The notes: a model not told the origin generated them from the sequence alone. A DNA stretch of 64,000 bases from SAR202-VII-2 sp965263165 (GCA_965263165.1 OZ253584.1:3029407-3093406), one strand, 5' to 3'; positions 42,580 to 52,828 are shown, numbered from the stretch's first letter. Program-made: numbers and translations.

Positions 42580-42879
42580 TCAGATAGGAGGACGGGCCCC
42601 ACCGGCCACAGGGCGCAATACAGGCAACCCTCGGGATTATTGCCAGCGGAACCGCCCCGGCCCCAGCCCCGCGCCGAAACTCCCCCATGCGATGCCGGGG
42701 GCTGCCTCTTCTTATCAGGTCTGCTCTACTGAACGTCCCCCACCGCGGCGGCCCGCCGACACAAGAATCGCCGGCTGTGGTTCATGTCCTGAATGCGTGG
42801 CCTGTGGTTCATAGCCGGCTGATGCTGGACACAGCATCGGCAGGGCGCCCTGCCCCAACTCCATCCAACTAGCCCCACT
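42580..42879. other. Intergenic stretch without recognised features
   Basis: Between the terminator and palindromic repeat copy 6 no reading frame with coding character was seen. There is a short near-repeat (GGCTGTGGTTCATGTCCTG then GGCCTGTGGTTCATAGCCGG, about 42773-42828). Confidence 0.4.
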
Positions 42880-42986
42880 TTCCAGGGACGTTGTTACCGG
42901 CGCAGGAGGGAGAATTCTCCCTTCCCTCCCTCGCCACCCGGAGGGAAGGCTAGGAGGGGACCGCTCAACAACCCCTGTGGGAACTG
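42880..42986. repeat. Palindromic intergenic repeat, copy 6
   Basis: Begins CTTTCCAGGGACGTTGTTACCGG and ends CCGCTCAACAACCCCTGTGGGAACTG, the best inverted-terminus pair of the family. The interior has CTCCCTTCCCTCC with a complementary GGAGGGAAGG arm. It lies right before the CBS-gene stop. Confidence 0.75.
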
Positions 42987-42989
42987 GGG

Positions 42990-44228
42990 CTAGCTCTGCT
43001 CTGCGTCCTTGACCCTGGCCACGTGGACCTGCTTGATCCTCCGGCCCCTCGTCGCCAGCACTTTGATGCGTAGCCCGCTGTACTCCACGGCGTCGCCTGG
43101 GTCGGGAATCTTGCCCAGCTCCGTATACACCAGGCCGCCCACAGTATCGAACCCCTCTCCCTGGACCTCCACCCTGAATAGCCGGTTGAGCTGGTCCAGG
43201 GAGGCTCGCGCGTCCATCACGGCCTCACCATCCTCCAACTCCTCAACGTCAGGCCCATCCCTGTCGAACTCATCGTGAATCTCCCCCACGATCTCCTCCA
43301 ACAGGTCCTCAATGGTCACCAGGCCTGCCGTGCCGCCGTACTCGTCCACGACGATAGCAATTTGCACCCGCCTCTCCTGAAACTCGTCCAAGAGCTGGTC
43401 CAACGGCTTCGACTCCGGAATGAACAGCGGCTGGCGGAGCAAAGTCCTCAGCTCGGGTGGCTCGGTGCTCTTCACGTAGGGAAGCAGGTCCCTGGCATGC
43501 AGAACGCCGACCACGTTGTCGATCTGGCTTTCGAAGATGGGAATGCGGCTGTGCCCGTGCTCCAGCATCAGGTTGACCACGTCGGGCACAGGGTCATTGA
43601 CCTCAGCGGCAATCACATCAACGCGGGGCGTCATGATCTCCCGAGCCACCACCTCGTCCATGCGCAGTATGCCGCGGATCATCCGCATCTCCTCCGCATC
43701 GACGCGCGGCTCCTGGTCGTGTTCGCCGCCGTTTCCTTGAGCGCCGTTCCCCTGGAGCTCCGCCCAGAGCTCTGCTTCGTTCCGGTGCTCCACGGGCCCC
43801 AGGCGGCGCAACAACGGCACCAGCGGCCCCACAACCCTGTCCAATGCTTCGATGCACGCGGCCGCCAGGGGAAGAAAACGGGAGTTCCACGGCTGAGAGA
43901 ATCGCTTGATGAACCTATCAGCCATCACCAGGAAGACTGAGAGAGCCAGGAGCAGGGCCCCAGCCACGATCCAGCTTCGGGGTTCCAGCGCCAGAAGAGC
44001 AAAGCCGGCTGCTACGCCGGGGACTATCCTGAGAATAAGGCTCGCCGCCCTACGGCGTCTCAGGCGGGAGTACCTGTCGGGGGAAGGCGCAGGCTCGCGC
44101 CCGTCGCCATTCTGAGGCATCACGTCCCGGCGGGCGGACGCCGCCGCGGCGGCCAGAATCGCGGCCACGGTGAACGCCCCCAAAGAGAGGGCCAAAGCCA
44201 ACCAGCCGGCTAAATTGTCAGTATCCAA
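42990..44228 (-). CDS. CBS-domain membrane protein (CorC/HlyC, hemolysin-like)
   Basis: The 412-residue protein begins with a hydrophobic segment (LAGWLALALSLGAFTVAAILAAAAA) and has others around 65-105 (ILRIVPGVAAGFALLALE, IVAGALLLALSVFLV). A tandem CBS pair follows: REIMTPRVDVIAAEVNDPVPDVV and LRQPLFIPESKPLDQLLDEFQERRVQIAIVVDEYGGTAGLVTIEDLLEEIVGEI. A C-terminal CorC_HlyC domain is present (VEVQGEGFDTVGGLVYTELGKIP). The full DUF21 membrane domain of CNNM/CorB transporters is missing or unusual. The start lies 6 bases after the glmU stop, so it is co-expressed with glmU. Confidence 0.85.
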   Translation of the reverse strand: MDTDNLAGWLALALSLGAFTVAAILAAAAASARRDVMPQNGDGREPAPSPDRYSRLRRRRAASLILRIVPGVAAGFALLALEPRSWIVAGALLLALSVFLVMADRFIKRFSQPWNSRFLPLAAACIEALDRVVGPLVPLLRRLGPVEHRNEAELWAELQGNGAQGNGGEHDQEPRVDAEEMRMIRGILRMDEVVAREIMTPRVDVIAAEVNDPVPDVVNLMLEHGHSRIPIFESQIDNVVGVLHARDLLPYVKSTEPPELRTLLRQPLFIPESKPLDQLLDEFQERRVQIAIVVDEYGGTAGLVTIEDLLEEIVGEIHDEFDRDGPDVEELEDGEAVMDARASLDQLNRLFRVEVQGEGFDTVGGLVYTELGKIPDPGDAVEYSGLRIKVLATRGRRIKQVHVARVKDAEQS

Positions 44229-44234
44229 GCGGTG

Positions 44235-45665
44235 CTAAACTCCAGGGGACCCATGCCCCAGGGGTCCGGTTCCAGAATCTTCGGGCGCCTCAGACCCGGC
44301 GGGGATCGATTGCCGGCGCACCCGCGCCGGGATCCCCACCGCAAACGAATCTGGGGGCACGTCCCGGTTCACCACCGCCCCAGCGCCGGTCACAGCGCGC
44401 GCGCCGACTCGCACCGGGGCCACAAGAAGCGTATCGCTGCCGATGAATGCGCCGTCGCCAACGACCGTCCTGTTTTTGCGGACGCCATCGAAGTTGCAGG
44501 TGATGGCGCCCGCGCCAATGTTCACCCTCTCCCCGATATCGGCATCACCCACATAGCTGAAGTGGCCCATTGCAGCGCCCCGCCTCAGACGGGAGGCCTT
44601 CACTTCCGCAAACGTTCCCACGTGGACGCCCCGTTCCAGGTAGGTCCCTTCCCGAAGGCGGCAGTAATGCCCCACGTCCACGTCATCCTCCAGCACGGCC
44701 CCCTCGATCACGGACCCCCCTATCACACACCGGTCTCCCACCGTCGAGTTGCTCACTACCGCATTGGGTCCAATCTCACACTCCCCTCCGATGGCCGTGT
44801 TGCCGCGGAGCATGGTGTTCGGTTGAATGACGGTGTCCTTTCCCAGTGTGACCTGGGCGTCGATATAGCTGGTCGCCGGGTCCGCCAGGGTGACCCCCGC
44901 CTGGAGCCAACGCTCATTGATCCTGCGGCGGAGCGCCGCCTCAGCCTTGGCGAGATGCGCCCTGGTGTTGATGCCCAGGGCCTCCATTGGATCATGCACC
45001 CACGTCTTCTCGACCGGCAGGCTGGCGCTGCTGGCCTTCTCCACCAGGGAAGTGAGGTAGATCTCTCCCCTGTGGGATGGCGCCAGATCCCTGAGCGCAT
45101 CCCACAGCCAAGAGGCCCGGAACGCATAGACGCCAACGTTGGCGGGCCAATCCGCAGCCTCAGCCCCATCGAGGTCGGCGGCCTCGGCTACGGCGGTAAC
45201 CCTCTCCTCCCGCTCAACGATCCTCCCCATGCCCTCCTCAGGAGCGGAAGGTGCGGCCACCAGGGAGATGCAATTGCCCGCCTGTTCGTGGGTCTCCATG
45301 AGTTTGCGGATCGTGCCGGGCAGCACCAGAGGATGGTCGCCGTTGATGGCAAGGAGATGCTCGGCGGCGCCAGCGAGGTCTTGGGCGGCAGCGACGGCGG
45401 CGCCGGTGCCACCCGGATGCTGCTGGACCGCGTACTCAACCCGCCCGCCGAACGCTTGGCGGAAGGCATCGTACTCAGGAGGAACGACCAGGACTATCGG
45501 GGAGACGCCGGTTTCCTCGAGCGCCCCAATCACCCAGCCGGCCATTTCAAGGCCGCAAAGGCGATGGAGAACCTTGGGGCTGCGGGAGTTCATGCGAACC
45601 CCCCTGCCCGCTGCCATGACCACAGCCAGCCATCCCCGACGCGGAGGCTTTGACTCCTCAGTCAT
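44235..45665 (-). CDS. glmU: Bifunctional GlmU (UDP-GlcNAc pyrophosphorylase/acetyltransferase)
   Basis: The 476-residue product starts MTEESKPPRRGWLAVVMAAGRGVRMNSRSPKVLHRL, with the uridylyltransferase motif. The second half is a left-handed beta helix (hexapeptide repeats: TVIQPNTMLRGNTAIGGE and onward) with TCNFDGVRKNRTVVGDGAFIGSDTLLVAPV. It makes UDP-GlcNAc for cell-wall precursors. It is the upstream partner of the CBS gene. The start is supported by GAGG upstream but is less certain than the body of the gene. Confidence 0.92.
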   Translation of the reverse strand: MTEESKPPRRGWLAVVMAAGRGVRMNSRSPKVLHRLCGLEMAGWVIGALEETGVSPIVLVVPPEYDAFRQAFGGRVEYAVQQHPGGTGAAVAAAQDLAGAAEHLLAINGDHPLVLPGTIRKLMETHEQAGNCISLVAAPSAPEEGMGRIVEREERVTAVAEAADLDGAEAADWPANVGVYAFRASWLWDALRDLAPSHRGEIYLTSLVEKASSASLPVEKTWVHDPMEALGINTRAHLAKAEAALRRRINERWLQAGVTLADPATSYIDAQVTLGKDTVIQPNTMLRGNTAIGGECEIGPNAVVSNSTVGDRCVIGGSVIEGAVLEDDVDVGHYCRLREGTYLERGVHVGTFAEVKASRLRRGAAMGHFSYVGDADIGERVNIGAGAITCNFDGVRKNRTVVGDGAFIGSDTLLVAPVRVGARAVTGAGAVVNRDVPPDSFAVGIPARVRRQSIPAGSEAPEDSGTGPLGHGSPGV

Positions 45666-45827
45666 CGCAGGACACGGGGAGTGCTATCTGGAGGTTGTTC
45701 CATACTCACGGCGAAGCGTACGCTCTAATGAGGAACGCTGCGCTCATCCTAAGGTTGGCTCAGAACGGGTGTCAAGGGACGCGCGCCACTGCGAAGGCCG
45801 GCGGCATCGGACGGGCATTCGATGCAG

Positions 45828-46727
45828 TCAGCGAAGCTCCTTTGGCAAGGTGAACTTGACGTCCTCCTGAGGCCCCGAGAGCACGACCACGCGCGTCGGC
45901 TGCAACACCTGTATCACCTGCTCTTCCAGCACCTCCGGTGTCGACGCGCCCGACGTGATGCCCACGCGTTCCACACCCTGCAACCACTGCGGGTCCACTT
46001 CCCTGGGACCGTTGACCATATGGGCAGGGAGGCCATGGGCCTCCGCCACTTCCCGGAGCCGATTGCAGTTGGAACTGATGGGCGACCCGATCACCAGAAC
46101 CATGTCGACGTGCTTCGCCAACTCCTTCACCGCCGCCTGTCTGTTCGTTGTAGCGAAACAGAGGTCGTTCCGCACAATGGAGTTGCGGAACCGTTCCTTT
46201 ATGGCAATTGACGCCTGCTCCGTATCGTCGACCGAAAGGGTCGTCTGGGTCAGCACCGCCACCGGAGCATCGTCTTCCCACTCCGGCAACTCGAAATCGT
46301 CGCGGTCGTCCAGGAGCGTCATCGGCGCCTGACCCATCGTCCCGCGGACTTCGGCATGGTCCCGGTGGCCCACCAGGATCACCTTTCGGCCTTCCTGGCT
46401 ATACTTCTTGGCCTCGTTGTGCACCTTCGTCACCAGCGGACACGTGGCGTCTATGACCCTGAGCCGCCGCTCCGCCGCCCTTTCGAAGTCTTCCGGAGGC
46501 GACCCGTGGGCAGAGAACACGACGACGGAATCTTCCGGCACGTCGTCAAGATTCTCCACTGTGATGGCGCCCTTCTCCTCCAGCGACCCCACCACGTAGG
46601 GGTTGTGAACGATCTGGTGCTTCACGTAGACCGGCGGCCCGAACTTCTTGAGCGCCAACTCCACGATGTCGACCGCTCTGACGACGCCCGCGCAGAACCC
46701 TCTGGGGGAGGCGAGGTAGACCTCCAT
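45828..46727 (-). CDS. ispH: 4-hydroxy-3-methylbut-2-enyl diphosphate reductase
   Basis: The ATG at 46727 follows AAAGGAGATGCC and gives MEVYLASPRGFCAGVVRAVDIVELAL; the frame upstream to 46865 is not supported. 299 residues. The three Fe-S cysteines are in GFCAGV, DATCPLVTK and DLCFATTNRQ. It is the last enzyme of the MEP isoprenoid pathway, making IPP and DMAPP. It is divergent from fumC with 141 bases between the starts. Confidence 0.93.
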   Translation of the reverse strand: MEVYLASPRGFCAGVVRAVDIVELALKKFGPPVYVKHQIVHNPYVVGSLEEKGAITVENLDDVPEDSVVVFSAHGSPPEDFERAAERRLRVIDATCPLVTKVHNEAKKYSQEGRKVILVGHRDHAEVRGTMGQAPMTLLDDRDDFELPEWEDDAPVAVLTQTTLSVDDTEQASIAIKERFRNSIVRNDLCFATTNRQAAVKELAKHVDMVLVIGSPISSNCNRLREVAEAHGLPAHMVNGPREVDPQWLQGVERVGITSGASTPEVLEEQVIQVLQPTRVVVLSGPQEDVKFTLPKELR

Positions 46728-46868
46728 GGCATCTCCTTTGCAACGGTTCTCCGCCGCGCCTGCGCCTGAAGTATACAGGGCCGCGCAGTTTGTGTCAGGC
46801 CACCGGCGGCGATAAGATATGGAGCGGCCCGCCAACAGGGCCTCAGACTCACGATGAAGGAGCACTCC

Positions 46869-48287
46869 ATGACAGCGAGCAAAGCCACCCGCACCGAGCG
46901 GGACTCCATGGGCCCCATGGAGGTCCCAGAAGAAGCCCTCTATGGCGCTTCCACCATGCGGGCCGTTCTCAACTTCCCCATCTCCGATCTCCGCTTCTCC
47001 CGCACTTTCATCCGCACCCTGGGCCTCATCAAGAAGGCCGCCGCCGAGGTCAACGCCGACTTGGGCCTCTTGGACCCCAAGTTAGCCGCCGCCGCCGCTC
47101 AGGCGGCCCAGAGCGTGGCGGACGGCCGCCACGACGGCGAGTTCGTGGTGGACATCTTTCAGACCGGCTCGGGCACGTCCACGAATATGAACGCCAACGA
47201 GGTCATCGCCACCCTGGCCACCGACCTCCTCGGCGGCGCGCGCGGCTCCAGGCTGGTCCACCCCAACGACCACGTCAACATGGGGCAGTCCTCCAACGAC
47301 GTTATTCCCACCGCCATCCACGCCGCGGCTCTCATCGGCCTTGCCAACGACCTCGTCCCAGCGCTGGAAGAGCTTCGCACCGCCCTTCTGGACAAATCGA
47401 AGGAGTATTGGTCCATCGTCAAGACGGGCCGCACACACCTTCAGGACGCAACGCCCATTAGGCTCGGCCAGGAGTTCCTAGGGTTCGCCGGCCAGGTGGA
47501 GCGCGGCCTGAAGCGACTGGCCCACGCCCAGGAGGAGCTTTCCGAGGTGGCCCTGGGCGGCACCGCCGTGGGAACAGGCGTCAACTGCCATCCTGAGTTC
47601 CCAGCCCGCGTCTGCGAAAGGGTGTCCAACGCCACGGGCATCAACATCCGCGAGACCGAGAATCATTTCCAAGCGCAGAACTCGATCGACGCCATCGTGG
47701 AGGCCAGCGGGAGTATTCGGACCGTGGCCCTCAGTCTCTACAAGATCGCCAACGACATCACCTGGATGGGCACCGGCCCCCGCGCGGGCATCGGGGAATT
47801 GGTGCTGCCCGAAGTGCAGCCGGGGAGCTCGATCATGCCGGGCAAGGTCAACCCCGTCATCCCCGAGGCGCTGCTCCAGGTCATCGCCCACGTCGTCGGC
47901 AACGACCTCGCGATTGTGCAGTCGGCCCAGAGAAGCTTCTTCGAATTGAACACGATGCTCCCGGTGGCCGCCCACAATCTCCTGGAATCCATAGCCCTGC
48001 TGGCCAGCGCCACCGGCAACTTCACCACCCAGTGCCTCACCGGCCTCCAGGCCACCAGCCAGGGGCCCGACATGGTGGAGAAGGGGTTGATGCTGGGGAC
48101 TGCCCTGGCGCCGGTTATCGGCTACGACAAAGCCGCTGGGCTGGCCAAGGAAGCGGCCAAGAGTGGCCGCACCATCAGGGAGGCGGCGTTGGAGCTAACC
48201 GACCTCACCGATGCCGAGCTCGACGAAATCCTCAAGCCGGAGAAGATGACGGAGCCAGGCTTGGGAGGTGGGCCGGCCGGAGGTTAA
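46869..48287 (+). CDS. fumC: Fumarate hydratase class II
   Basis: The ATG at 46869 has AAGGAGCACTCC before it, better than an in-frame ATG at 46854. 472 residues. Class II fumarase signatures are all present: GSGTSTNMNANEV, VHPNDHVNMGQSSND and the GSSIMPGKVNP loop. It hydrates fumarate to L-malate in the TCA cycle, needing no iron-sulfur cluster. Nothing odd was seen. A related aspartase is less likely because of length and motifs. Confidence 0.92.
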   Translation: MTASKATRTERDSMGPMEVPEEALYGASTMRAVLNFPISDLRFSRTFIRTLGLIKKAAAEVNADLGLLDPKLAAAAAQAAQSVADGRHDGEFVVDIFQTGSGTSTNMNANEVIATLATDLLGGARGSRLVHPNDHVNMGQSSNDVIPTAIHAAALIGLANDLVPALEELRTALLDKSKEYWSIVKTGRTHLQDATPIRLGQEFLGFAGQVERGLKRLAHAQEELSEVALGGTAVGTGVNCHPEFPARVCERVSNATGINIRETENHFQAQNSIDAIVEASGSIRTVALSLYKIANDITWMGTGPRAGIGELVLPEVQPGSSIMPGKVNPVIPEALLQVIAHVVGNDLAIVQSAQRSFFELNTMLPVAAHNLLESIALLASATGNFTTQCLTGLQATSQGPDMVEKGLMLGTALAPVIGYDKAAGLAKEAAKSGRTIREAALELTDLTDAELDEILKPEKMTEPGLGGGPAGG

Positions 48288-48391
48288 CAGCCGCGGAAGC
48301 GGCGCCAGCCTCCCGCACAAGCCAGCGATGCAGTCGAAGGGTCTCCCTCCTCGCTCTGGAGACCTTTGCATAACCGGCGCCACGCATCAAC

Positions 48392-48470
48392 CCGGGGTTG
48401 CACGACGAAATCCCTTCCCTCTCGAGGGGGAAGGCTAGGATGGAGTACTCTGGGTGGCGCCTGAGAACTC
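48392..48470. repeat. Partial palindromic intergenic repeat, copy 7
   Basis: CACGACGAAATCCCTTCCC with GGGGGAAGGCTAGGATGG matches the centre of the repeat family; the outer ends are not recognisable. It lies between the convergent fumC and xerC-like genes and may act as a bidirectional terminator. Confidence 0.5.
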
Positions 48471-48521
48471 GGCGCAGGAGTTATATAAAGGTCTCGCTCC
48501 GGGGAGAGGCTCTTCCCTCTC

Positions 48522-49463
48522 CTACCTGCCCCTCGCCCTTGGATGAGCGTTCAAGTAGACCTTCCGCTGCTGGCTCTGGGTTACGTGAGTGTAGATCTGC
48601 GTCGTCGCCGGGCTCGAGTGGCCCAACAGATCCTGCACCACCCTAAGGTCCGCCCCGCCCTCTAGCATGTGGGTGGCGAAGGTGTGGCGGAGCGTGTGCG
48701 TATGGACGTTCTGGGCCAGGCCCGCCTTCAGGCCGTACTTCCGCACCATCGCCTGCACGCTGCGATCCGTAAGCCGTCCACCCGCTCTGTTGAGGAACAA
48801 GGCGCCGGAAGACGCTCGCCCGGCCAGCATAGGCCTGCCGTCCTTGACGTAGCGTTCCAACGACTCGAGAGCGGGCCGGCCCATGAGGACCATCCGCTCC
48901 TTGTCGCCCTTCCCCACCACCCGAAGCTCCCGCTTCCCCAGATGTGCGTGCTCCAAATCCAGGGCCGTTATCTCCGCCACCCGCAGCCCCGCTGCGTAGA
49001 GAAGCTCCAGGATGGCCCGATCCCTGAGCCCCTGAGGGGTCGCGGCGCCGGCAACATCCAGGAGCCGCAGGACCTCGTGTTGCAACAGGAAATCGGGGAG
49101 GCGGCGCTCCTGGCGCATCCTTCCCCCCTGAGCTGTGGGATCACTCTCGAGGATGCCCTGATCCACCAGGAACCTGAAGTAGGAGCGCAGGACGCTGTAC
49201 TGCCGCACGACGGTCCCCCGGGCATGTCCGCGCCGTCGGCCGTTGGAGTGCGGGCGCACCCTGGCAAGCCAGGCCAGATAGGAGCGGACGGTATCCCGGT
49301 CCACCTGCGCCAAGTCCGGCGCGTCCCGTCCTTCAAGGAACTCCAGGAAGGGCCGGAGGTCGTTGACGTAATTGCGGACGGTATAGGGAGAAAGGCGCCG
49401 CACCCCCTCTAGGTGCGTGCGATAGCGGGCCAGAAGTCCCGGGGGGTCGCCTGCCTTGCTCAC
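48522..49463 (-). CDS. Tyrosine recombinase XerC/XerD-like
   Basis: The GTG at 49463 starts a 313-residue protein. It has an N-terminal SAM-like core-binding domain (RYRTHLEGVRRLSPYTVRNYVNDLRPFLEFL). The catalytic domain has an Arg in AAGLRVAEITALDLEH, the HTLRHTFATHML His-x-x-Arg, a later His in LLGHSSPATTQIYTHV and the Tyr in the same segment. It is likely the chromosome-dimer-resolving recombinase acting at dif, since it lies 2 bases after the topA stop in an operon with dprA. Xer assignment (C or D) is not possible. Confidence 0.9.
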   Translation of the reverse strand: MSKAGDPPGLLARYRTHLEGVRRLSPYTVRNYVNDLRPFLEFLEGRDAPDLAQVDRDTVRSYLAWLARVRPHSNGRRRGHARGTVVRQYSVLRSYFRFLVDQGILESDPTAQGGRMRQERRLPDFLLQHEVLRLLDVAGAATPQGLRDRAILELLYAAGLRVAEITALDLEHAHLGKRELRVVGKGDKERMVLMGRPALESLERYVKDGRPMLAGRASSGALFLNRAGGRLTDRSVQAMVRKYGLKAGLAQNVHTHTLRHTFATHMLEGGADLRVVQDLLGHSSPATTQIYTHVTQSQQRKVYLNAHPRARGR

Positions 49464-49465
49464 AC

Positions 49466-51604
49466 CTACGCCTCCACCGCCGCGGCCTCCTCTTCAGCCG
49501 GCGCCTGCACTTCCGAAAGGGGGGCCTTGTAGGCGCAATTGGAGCACCGCACACGGTTTCGGCCCGCCATAATGAGCAGCCCTTCACATTCAGGGCAGGG
49601 CGCCGGGATGGGACGCTGGTTCACGGCAAGGTTGCACGTAGGATAGTTGGCGCAGCCGTAGAACAGCGATTTGGTCTTCCTGGACCGCCGCTCCACCAGG
49701 TCGCCCCCGCAACGAGGGCAGACCACGCCCACCCTCACAAGGTAGGGCCGGGTGCTCTTGCATTCAGGGTAGCCGGTGCAGGCGAGGAAGCGTCCGTACC
49801 TGCCCGACCGGATCTCCATGGGTCTCTCGCACTTATCGCACTTTTCGTCACTGGGAATGGACACCCGGGGAATGCTCTGCGCTGCGGTGAGGGCCTCTTG
49901 AAAGGGGCCGTAAAATTGATCGAGTATCGTTCCCCAACCCCGCTTGCCCTCGGCCACGTCGTCCAAGTCCTCCTCCATCTGGGCCGTGAAGCCGGGGTTG
50001 ACCAGGTCGGCGAAGTTCTCGACGAGCAGGTCGGTGACGATCTCCCCCAGTTGCGTGGGCTCCAGATGCCCGTTCTTGCGCACGTAGTTCCGGTCCTGGA
50101 TGGTTGAAATGGTGGGGGCGTAGGTGCTGGGCCGGCCAATGCCCAATTCCTCCAGGGACTTCACCAGCGAGGCCTCCGTATAGTGGGCGGGCGGCTGTGT
50201 GAAGTGCTGGTCCGGCTTCAATTCCCGGCAGTCCACGGGTTCATCCTTTTCCAATACTGGAAGCGGCGGCGTAGCGGCCTCCTCCTCCTGCCCGGCGTCG
50301 CGTCCTTCAATGTAGACAGCCCGGTAGCCTGGAAACTTGAGGACGGACCCGGTCGCCCGGAACACGTAGACTCCACCGGAACGGCCCGGCGCCTCGATGT
50401 CGGCCGCCGTGGAATCGTAGAGAGCGTCGGCCATCTGACAGGCGACCATCCGCTTCCAAATGAGATCGTACAGCCGGTATTGGTCAGACGTCAGATTCGA
50501 CCGGATGGCCTCGGGTTCGCGGTCCACAGACGTGGGCCTGATTGCCTCGTGGGCCTCTTGAGCGCCCTTGGCCCGCGTCTTGTACACCCGAGAGGACTTG
50601 GGGACGTAGTCCTTGCCGTACCGCTTGCCCACGAACTGCCTCGTCTCCTGAACGGCGGTCTCCGAAAGATTGGTCGAGTCGGTCCGCATATAGGTGATGA
50701 GGCCCACCTCGCCCCCAGCCCCCGCGTTGACCCCTTCGTAAAGCTGCTGAGCAACCATCATGGTCTTCTTGACCGGAAAGCGGAGCTTGCGGCCCGCCTC
50801 CTGTTGAAGGGTGCTGGTGGTGAAGGGCGCCGCGGGCCGACTGCGGGTTTCCCGCCGCCTGACGTCGTTCACAGCATAGCTGGCCCCCTTAAGGTCTCCA
50901 ACGATGCCCGCGGCATCAGCCTCGTTGGAGATCGTCAGCTTCTTGCGCTCCCCCTTCCTGCTGTGAAGGGCCGCCTTGAACACGCCCTGTTTCTGCCCCG
51001 CGCCCCGCTTTGCCAACGTGGCGTCAATGCTCCAGTACTCCACCGGCGCAAAGTTCCGTATTTCTCGCGCCCTATCCACGACGAGGCGGAGAGCAACCGA
51101 CTGCACCCGTCCCGCCGACAGACCGGACCCCACCTTGCTCCACAGCAGCGGGCTGAGCTGATAGCCAAGCAGTCTGTCGAGAATGCGGCGGGCCTGCTGG
51201 GCGTTCACCAAGTCAAGATCAAGCTCCCTGGGATTGTCGAAGGCCTCCTTGATGGCGGCGGGAGTGATCTCGTGGAACACGACCCGTCGCAGGGGCTGCT
51301 TTCCTAGGTCGGCTGCTTCCACCAAATGCCAGGAGATCGCCTCGCCCTCTCTGTCCGGGTCGGTGGCGAGATAGACTGTTGAGGCGTCTTTGAGGGCCGC
51401 CTTCAACTGTTTGATGACCTTCTTCTTATCGGTCGGCACGACATACGTTGGCTTGAAGCCGTCATCCACCTCCACCCCTAGCTTGCTGGGCGGCAGGTCT
51501 CTGACGTGGCCCATCGACGCCAACACCGTGTAATTCTTGCCCAGAAAACGGCCAACAGTCCGCGCCTTGGTCGGTGATTCAACGATAACCAGATCTTTAG
51601 CCAT
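49466..51604 (-). CDS. topA: DNA topoisomerase I
   Basis: The 712-residue protein starts MAKDLVIVESPTKARTVGRFLGKNY (Toprim) and has LATDPDREGEAISWHLVEA. The active-site Tyr is in GLITYMRTDSTNLSE. Three C-terminal zinc ribbons follow: CDKCERPMEIRSG, CPRCGGDLVERRS and CPECEGLLIMAGR. It relaxes negative supercoils. The order dprA, topA, xerC/D is common in bacteria. Confidence 0.93.
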   Translation of the reverse strand: MAKDLVIVESPTKARTVGRFLGKNYTVLASMGHVRDLPPSKLGVEVDDGFKPTYVVPTDKKKVIKQLKAALKDASTVYLATDPDREGEAISWHLVEAADLGKQPLRRVVFHEITPAAIKEAFDNPRELDLDLVNAQQARRILDRLLGYQLSPLLWSKVGSGLSAGRVQSVALRLVVDRAREIRNFAPVEYWSIDATLAKRGAGQKQGVFKAALHSRKGERKKLTISNEADAAGIVGDLKGASYAVNDVRRRETRSRPAAPFTTSTLQQEAGRKLRFPVKKTMMVAQQLYEGVNAGAGGEVGLITYMRTDSTNLSETAVQETRQFVGKRYGKDYVPKSSRVYKTRAKGAQEAHEAIRPTSVDREPEAIRSNLTSDQYRLYDLIWKRMVACQMADALYDSTAADIEAPGRSGGVYVFRATGSVLKFPGYRAVYIEGRDAGQEEEAATPPLPVLEKDEPVDCRELKPDQHFTQPPAHYTEASLVKSLEELGIGRPSTYAPTISTIQDRNYVRKNGHLEPTQLGEIVTDLLVENFADLVNPGFTAQMEEDLDDVAEGKRGWGTILDQFYGPFQEALTAAQSIPRVSIPSDEKCDKCERPMEIRSGRYGRFLACTGYPECKSTRPYLVRVGVVCPRCGGDLVERRSRKTKSLFYGCANYPTCNLAVNQRPIPAPCPECEGLLIMAGRNRVRCSNCAYKAPLSEVQAPAEEEAAAVEA

Positions 51605-51631
51605 GCTTGCTTGTAGTCACTCCTAGTCATT

Positions 51632-51656
51632 GAGCGGCGGCCTTGTGGCCGCCGTC
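51632..51656. terminator. Hairpin between dprA and topA
   Basis: CGGCGGCC (51635-51642) and GGCCGCCG (51647-51654) with a 4-base loop. It starts right after the dprA stop. There is no T-run, so a terminating role is uncertain. Confidence 0.4.
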
Positions 51657-51657
51657 T

Positions 51658-52828
51658 TCAGATTCTTTCCGTTCCATACGTGGAGGCAGGCTCCCGTACG
51701 AGCGCAAAGGAGCGGCTTCCCACCTCCTTCACTATACCGCGGAGCTCAAGCAGCGTCAGCGCCGTGTTCACGCTCGCCATAGGCAACCCCGACCGCCGGG
51801 CAGCGTCGTCCGCGTGAACCGGCTCATAGGACAGCAGCTTCAACAGCCTCGTTTCGGCCTCGTTCTCACCCTCGGGCGCCTGGAATTCCGGTGGCGGCGC
51901 CTGGGGCATACCGGCCTCTGGAAGCCGCAGCACCTGCTGGCCCAGAACCGTGAAGTTCAACTCCTGCAACACCTCTTCAACCGACGTTACCAGCTTTGCC
52001 CCCTCCTGCACCAGACGATTGGCGCCGACGCTCGCCGGGGAGAATATGCTCCCAGGCACGGCAAAGACCTCCCTGTCCTGCTCCAGCGCGTGGCGGACCG
52101 TCCAGAGCGTGCCGCTGTGCCTCGCAGCCTCCACCACCAGCGTCCCCAGTGTCAACCCGCTGAGAATCCGGTTCCTGCGGGGGAAGTTCTGGGCCACCGG
52201 CCTGGTCCCCAACGAGTATTCGCTGACGCTGGCGCCGCTCTGCGCGATCCGTTCCGCGAGGCCGCGGTGTTCGGAGGGGTACACCACGTCTAACCCGCTG
52301 GCATTCACGGCGATGGTGCGCCCTCCAGCGTCCAGGGCAGCCTGGTGGGCAACCTCGTCGATGCCTTTCGCCAGCCCGCTCACGATGGTCACGCCGTTCC
52401 TGGCGAGATCCCGCACCAGAACGCCGGCCGCGTCACGGCCATACGCGGTGGCCCCTCGCGAGCCAACGACGGTGACGGAGTGGGCATCCTCCGGCGCCAC
52501 GGTCCCTTTCACAAAGAGGACCGGAGGCGGGTTGTATATCTCCTTCAGAAGTGGCGGATACTCCTGGCTGTGCCAGGTGAGAGCCCTCACCCCATGGCGC
52601 TCCAGCGCCTCCATCTCCCCGTCCGGATCGACGTTGGCGCGCCGGGTTGTGATCGTCTCCGCCACCTTGCGCTCGAAGCCGGCGGCTCGAAAGTCGCTGG
52701 CCGAGGCGCTCCAAGCCGCCTCCAGGGACTCGAAATAGCCTTCCAGCAGCCGCATCCGCACGTGGCCGAATCTGCGGCACGCGGGCGAAGGCGACCCAGT
52801 ACTTCAGGTCCGAGTTTTGGACGCTCAT
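51658..52828 (-). CDS. dprA: DNA processing protein DprA, frameshifted near the N-terminus
   Basis: Downstream of about 52770 the frame is intact: VRMRLLEGYFESLEAAW, then the Rossmann-like core (VTVVGSRGATAYGRDAAG, SGLAKGIDEVAHQAAL, NFPRRNRILSGLTLGTLVVEA) and a winged-helix C-terminal part. The expected start MSVQNSDLKYWVAFARVPQI begins at 52828 in another frame. Deleting one base near 52768-52771 (an extra C in ATTCGGC) would join them as PQIGHVRMRLLEGYF. The gene may therefore be a pseudogene, start at an internal codon, or have a sequencing error. DprA loads RecA on incoming single-stranded DNA in natural transformation. Confidence 0.82.
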